Source: an uncultured Pseudomonadota bacterium (GTDB taxonomy: Bacteria > Pseudomonadota > Gammaproteobacteria > Burkholderiales > SG8-39). Taken from it: DNA of 7,261 nt. Of the stretch, positions 4,213 through 7,261 are shown piece after piece; position 1 is the first letter of the stretch; every line of letters begins with the position of its first letter. Location: the NCBI GenBank assembly GCA_903864555.1, contig CAIPGJ010000099.1, positions 1 through 7,261 on the forward strand. The letters are read 5' to 3'. A program made the translations under genes and the position numbers. The notes beneath the pieces are model-generated. The model was not told the origin of the DNA and made no database searches. It was given only the letters and a program-made list of their open reading frames with translations.

Positions 4213-5307
4213 ATGCGCCCCATTCAGGCCAACCTGAGCCTGGCGGCCTTGCGCGGCAATCTCGCCGTGGTGCGCCGGCATGCGCCGGCTTCACGCGTGT
4301 GGGCGGTGGTGAAGGCCGACGCCTATGGTCACGGGTTGATGCGGCTGTTGCCGGCCCTGCAGGCGGCCGACGGGCTGGCCCTGCTCGAACTGGAGATGGC
4401 GGCACGCTTGCGCGAGCACGGTGTGGCTGCGCCTTTGCTGATGCTGGAGGGATTTTTCTCGGCCGATGAATTGCCGGAGTTTTCACGCTTGCGGCTGACA
4501 GCGGTGCTGCATTCCGAAGCGCAGGTGGCCGCTCTGGAGCAGGCCAGGCTGGCAGTGCCTATCGATGTCTATGCCAAATTCAACACGGGCATGAACCGCC
4601 TCGGCTTTGCACCCGCGGCGCTGCCTGCGGTGATCGCGCGGCTGCGGGCCTGCCGCAATGTCGCGGGCATTCATTTCATGACGCATTTTGCCGATGCCGA
4701 TGGCGCGCGGGGCGTCGAGTCGGCGATGCAACTGGTGGCAGCCGGCAGCAGCCAGATCGAAGGACTGCCGCGCAGCCTGGCCAATTCGGCCGCCGTGCTG
4801 CGCTTTCCCGAAACACATGCCGACTGGGTGCGCCCGGGCATCATGTTGTATGGCTGCACCCCCTTTGGCGATGAGGTGCTGGGCCAGCCTGCCAGTCGCT
4901 ACGGACTCAGGCCGGTGATGACCCTCACCAGCCGCATCATTGCCGTGCAGTCGTTGAAGTCCGGCGATCGCGTCGGTTACAGCGGCAGCTTTTCGGCCAC
5001 GCGGGCGATGCGCATCGGCATCGTCGCCTGTGGCTATGCCGATGGTTATCCACGCCATGCCCCCGGTACTGCCGAGCGCGCCACGCCCATCCTGGTCGGC
5101 GGGCTGCGCACCCGGACGGTGGGACGCGTCTCCATGGACATGCTGTTTGCCGACATCACCCAACTGCCCGAGGCCGGCGTCGGCACGCCGGTGACCTTGT
5201 GGGGTGAGGGCTTGTCTGCGGATGAGGTGGCATCGGCGGCGGCCACGGTGAGCTATGAATTGCTGTGTGCGCTGACCGCACGCGTGTCGGTGAAGGTGCT
5301 TGACTGA
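4213..5307 (+). CDS. alr: Alanine racemase, PLP-dependent
   Basis: The enzyme interconverts L- and D-alanine in the cytoplasm, supplying D-Ala for peptidoglycan. The 364-residue length is normal for the family. The N-terminal TIM-barrel carries AVVKADAYGHG with the PLP-binding Lys34. KFNTGMNRLG holds Lys122, the equivalent of the carbamylated lysine of the Geobacillus enzyme, and substrate-contacting Arg129. Arg207 in WVRPGIMLYG should contact the PLP ring nitrogen. The C-terminal beta domain holds the second catalytic base Tyr256 (RVGYSGS) and a VGRVSMDM motif. All key residues are present, so it should be active. The ATG at 4213 gives the canonical N-terminus; no Shine-Dalgarno sequence precedes it. 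The stop overlaps radA by one base. Whether it is the biosynthetic alr or a catabolic dadX cannot be told from sequence; no dadA is adjacent, favouring alr. Confidence 0.97.
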   Translation: MRPIQANLSLAALRGNLAVVRRHAPASRVWAVVKADAYGHGLMRLLPALQAADGLALLELEMAARLREHGVAAPLLMLEGFFSADELPEFSRLRLTAVLHSEAQVAALEQARLAVPIDVYAKFNTGMNRLGFAPAALPAVIARLRACRNVAGIHFMTHFADADGARGVESAMQLVAAGSSQIEGLPRSLANSAAVLRFPETHADWVRPGIMLYGCTPFGDEVLGQPASRYGLRPVMTLTSRIIAVQSLKSGDRVGYSGSFSATRAMRIGIVACGYADGYPRHAPGTAERATPILVGGLRTRTVGRVSMDMLFADITQLPEAGVGTPVTLWGEGLSADEVASAAATVSYELLCALTARVSVKVLD

Positions 5308-6680
5308 TGGCCAAGCCGAAGTCCGTCTACAGTTGCACCGAGTGCGGTGCCACATCGCCGAAATGGCAGGGCCAGTGCCCGGGCTGCGCCACCTGGAACA
5401 CTCTGGTCGAATCAGTCGCCGAAGCCGCTTCCACCGGCCGGCATCGATTTGCCGGACTGGCGACAGCCTCGAAAGTGCAGAAACTGTCGGAGGTGAGTGC
5501 GAAGGATACCCCGCGCATGCCCACTGGCAACGAGGAGTTCGACCGCGTGCTGGGTGGCGGGCTGGTGGCCGGACAGGTGGTTCTCATCGGCGGTGATCCC
5601 GGCGTGGGCAAGTCCACCTTGCTGTTGCAGTCGCTGGCCGCCATGAGCGGGCACATGCCGGCACTGTATGTGTCGGGTGAGGAATCCGTGGAACAAGTGG
5701 CGCTGCGCGCGCTGCGCCTGTCTGTGGATTCGGCGGAGCTGAACATCCTGGCCGAGATCCAGCTGGAGAAGATCATTGCTGCCATGGATGGTGCGCGGCC
5801 CGCCATTGCGGTGATCGACTCGATCCAGACGGTGTATTCCGAGGCGCTGACTTCGGCGCCGGGATCGGTGGCGCAGGTGCGCGAATGTGCCGCCCAACTG
5901 ACCCGTTTTGCCAAGCAGAGCGGCACCATCATCGTGCTGGTCGGCCACGTCACCAAGGAAGGGGCGCTGGCCGGACCGCGAGTGCTGGAGCACATCGTCG
6001 ACAGCGTGCTGTATTTCGAAGGCGACACCCACCAGAGTTTCCGCCTCATCCGTGCCTTCAAGAACCGCTTCGGCGCGGTGAACGAACTGGGCGTTTTTGC
6101 CATGACCGAACGCGGACTGCGAGGGGTGAGCAATCCTTCGGCCATCTTCCTGTCCGCGCATGAACGCAACGTGCCAGGGTCCTGTGTGCTGGTGACGCAG
6201 GAGGGCACGCGCCCGCTGCTGGTTGAAGTGCAGGCGCTGGTGGACAGCGCGCACGCGCCCAATCCGCGGCGCCTGTCGGTTGGCCTGGAGCAGAACCGGC
6301 TGGCCATGCTGCTGGCGGTGCTGCACCGCCATGCCGGTATTGCCTGTTATGACCAGGATGTGTTCGTCAATGCGGTGGGTGGTGTGCGCATCACCGAGCC
6401 GGCCGCTGACCTGGCCGTGCTGCTTGCTGTCGTATCCTCACTCACCAACCGGCCACTGCCGGCGAAACTCGCGGTGTTTGGTGAGGTGGGTCTGGCAGGC
6501 GAGGTGCGTCCCGCGCCGCGCGGCCAGGATCGCCTGCGAGAAGCGGCCAAGCTGGGCTTTGATCGCGTCATCATTCCCGCCGCCAATCAGCCCAAGCAGC
6601 CCATCAAGGGGGTGGAAGTGCTGCCGGTTTCGCGCGTCAGCGAAGCTGTGGCGCTGCTCAAGGACATCGCCGGAAGCTGA
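5307..6680 (+). CDS. radA: DNA repair protein RadA (Sms)
   Basis: RadA is a RecA-related, DnaB-like ATPase that drives branch migration and processing of recombination intermediates. The 457 residues show the full layout: an N-terminal zinc finger C10-x2-C13...C24-x2-C27; a Walker A GDPGVGKS (96-103); a Walker B strand ending AVIDS with Asp171; the RadA-specific KNRFG motif (252-256); and a C-terminal Lon-protease-like domain with VFGEVGLAGEVRP, which in this family is structural rather than proteolytic. The ATG at 5307 overlaps the alr TGA (TGATG), with GAAGG at 5292-5296 ten bases upstream, so translation is probably coupled to alr. No clear terminator follows. Nothing is missing or truncated. 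Confidence 0.97.
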   Translation: MAKPKSVYSCTECGATSPKWQGQCPGCATWNTLVESVAEAASTGRHRFAGLATASKVQKLSEVSAKDTPRMPTGNEEFDRVLGGGLVAGQVVLIGGDPGVGKSTLLLQSLAAMSGHMPALYVSGEESVEQVALRALRLSVDSAELNILAEIQLEKIIAAMDGARPAIAVIDSIQTVYSEALTSAPGSVAQVRECAAQLTRFAKQSGTIIVLVGHVTKEGALAGPRVLEHIVDSVLYFEGDTHQSFRLIRAFKNRFGAVNELGVFAMTERGLRGVSNPSAIFLSAHERNVPGSCVLVTQEGTRPLLVEVQALVDSAHAPNPRRLSVGLEQNRLAMLLAVLHRHAGIACYDQDVFVNAVGGVRITEPAADLAVLLAVVSSLTNRPLPAKLAVFGEVGLAGEVRPAPRGQDRLREAAKLGFDRVIIPAANQPKQPIKGVEVLPVSRVSEAVALLKDIAGS

Positions 6681-6817
6681 ATTCTCTTCGCGTGTTTTGC
6701 CGTTGCGCGTTGCGGCCCTTGCTCGCCTCGCTTGAGCCACTTCACATGGTTTTGTATTCCGTTGTCATTCCCGATGTTCAAGGTCTGATTGACGTTGCTG
6801 CGGTGCCGGGAGTAGCG

Positions 6818-6835
6818 TTGCGACATCAGGCGCAA
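6818..6835. promoter_or_regulatory. Small dyad upstream of the Bug gene, possible operator
   Basis: TTGCG (6818-6822) and CGCAA (6831-6835) form a perfect 5-bp inverted repeat 65-82 bases before the Bug start codon. Short TTGC...GCAA dyads can be regulator sites, but no regulator gene is visible and chance is quite possible. Confidence 0.2.
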
Positions 6836-6838
6836 AGG

Positions 6839-6854
6839 TGCATGCGGATATGCA
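6839..6854. promoter_or_regulatory. Second small dyad upstream of the Bug gene
   Basis: TGCAT (6839-6843) and ATGCA (6850-6854) form a 5-bp inverted repeat with a 6-base centre, three bases after the preceding dyad. No convincing -35/-10 pair was found in 6681-6899; TTGACG at 6789-6794 lacks a good -10. The site could be an operator or a leader hairpin. Confidence 0.2.
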
Positions 6855-6899
6855 AACAGGCATCGCGTCCCCGGAACAACAAGCAACGGAGGCGTCATC

Positions 6900-7261
6900 A
6901 TGGTTCGTCACCCATCGCTGGTTTCATCACTGGTGTGGTCTGTAGGTTCGCTGGCCCTGCCACTGTCGCTGTCCTTATCCCTGTCCCTGTCATCGGCAAC
7001 GCTGCATGCTCAGGCCGCCTACCCGGCCAAGCCGGTGCGCATCATCGTGCCCTATGCCGCAGGCGGATCCCCGGATACTTTTACGCGCATCTTGGTGAAG
7101 AGCCTGGAGCCGCGACTGAAACAACCGGTGCTGGTGGAGAATAAGCCCGGCGCCAACAGCGTGCTCGGCATGGCCTATACCGCCAAGCAGGCGCCGGATG
7201 GCTACACCATCACCTATGCCACCAATTCGGGGCTGTCATCGGCACGGGCCCTGTTCAAGAA
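6900..7261 (+). CDS. Bug/TctC family periplasmic solute-binding protein, 3' end outside window
   Basis: The first 120 codons are present; family members are usually about 320-330 residues. A long signal peptide with a Leu-Ser alternating hydrophobic core (about 18-33) ends near HAQA|A (residues 36-40). The mature start YPAKPVRIIVPYAAGGSPDTFTR is the classic Bug beta1/P-loop-like segment that binds the carboxylate of the ligand. LEPRLKQPVLVENKPGANSVLG and PDGYTITYATNSG follow as expected. The start is supported by GGAGG at 6888-6892, seven bases upstream. These receptors deliver carboxylates or similar small ligands to tripartite tricarboxylate transporters, but many are orphans; no tctA/tctB is visible here. 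Ligand cannot be predicted. Confidence 0.93.
   Translation, partial: MVRHPSLVSSLVWSVGSLALPLSLSLSLSLSSATLHAQAAYPAKPVRIIVPYAAGGSPDTFTRILVKSLEPRLKQPVLVENKPGANSVLGMAYTAKQAPDGYTITYATNSGLSSARALFK

Noticed and set aside
3968..4237. 89-residue plus-strand open frame in the lplT-alr spacer
   Set aside because: No ribosome site, codon use unlike neighbouring genes, runs into alr out of frame, and no family recognised. Kept only as part of the spacer description.
4483..6332. Long minus-strand open frames opposite alr and radA
   Set aside because: Both plus-strand genes are unambiguous with all motifs; the opposite frames have no domains.
6473..6520. Possible active Lon-type protease in RadA
   Set aside because: The C-terminal domain has the RadA form (EVGLAGEVRP), in which the fold is retained for ring assembly and DNA binding without known proteolysis.
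6587..7144. Open frames on both strands across the radA-Bug spacer
   Set aside because: They conflict with the Bug signal peptide and its strong ribosome site, and show no family features.

Overview
The window reads as ordinary chromosome of a high-GC betaproteobacterium, most likely order Burkholderiales. Grounds: GC-rich third codon positions (overall GC roughly 60-65% by eye); a Bug/TctC-type solute receptor, a family greatly expanded in that order; a lemA/TPM/TPM cassette; and a divergent lplT / alr-radA arrangement. The genus cannot be named from this sequence. No mobile element, tRNA, rRNA or CRISPR array was seen.

Layout. Positions 1-257 hold no recognisable gene but contain a run of strong hairpins. 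A sigma32-like (heat-shock) promoter at 258-285 precedes a tight three-gene plus-strand cassette: a LemA-family lipoprotein (313-960), a membrane-anchored TPM-domain protein with a glycine-rich tail (979-1917) and a cytosolic TPM-domain protein (1917-2411). A convergent intergenic stretch with three hairpins (2412-2560) separates it from lplT on the minus strand (2561-3862), a lysophospholipid-type MFS transporter. A comparatively AT-rich 350-base divergent region (3863-4212, about 47% GC) carries a good sigma70 promoter for lplT. It leads on the other side into alr (4213-5307) and radA (5307-6680), which overlap by one base and are probably co-transcribed. After a 219-base gap with two small dyads, a Bug-family periplasmic binding protein gene starts at 6900 and runs off the right edge.

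How the genes work together. The lemA cassette is probably a single envelope-associated, stress-regulated unit of poorly known function. lplT, alr and radA are housekeeping genes: phospholipid recycling, D-alanine supply for peptidoglycan, and recombination intermediate processing. The alr-radA pairing seems to be transcriptional convenience rather than a shared pathway. The Bug receptor is an unrelated nutrient-uptake gene.

There is no clear sign of a new multi-gene system. The least explained parts are the hairpin cluster at 61-258, including two mutually exclusive pairings, and the long divergent region 3863-4212.
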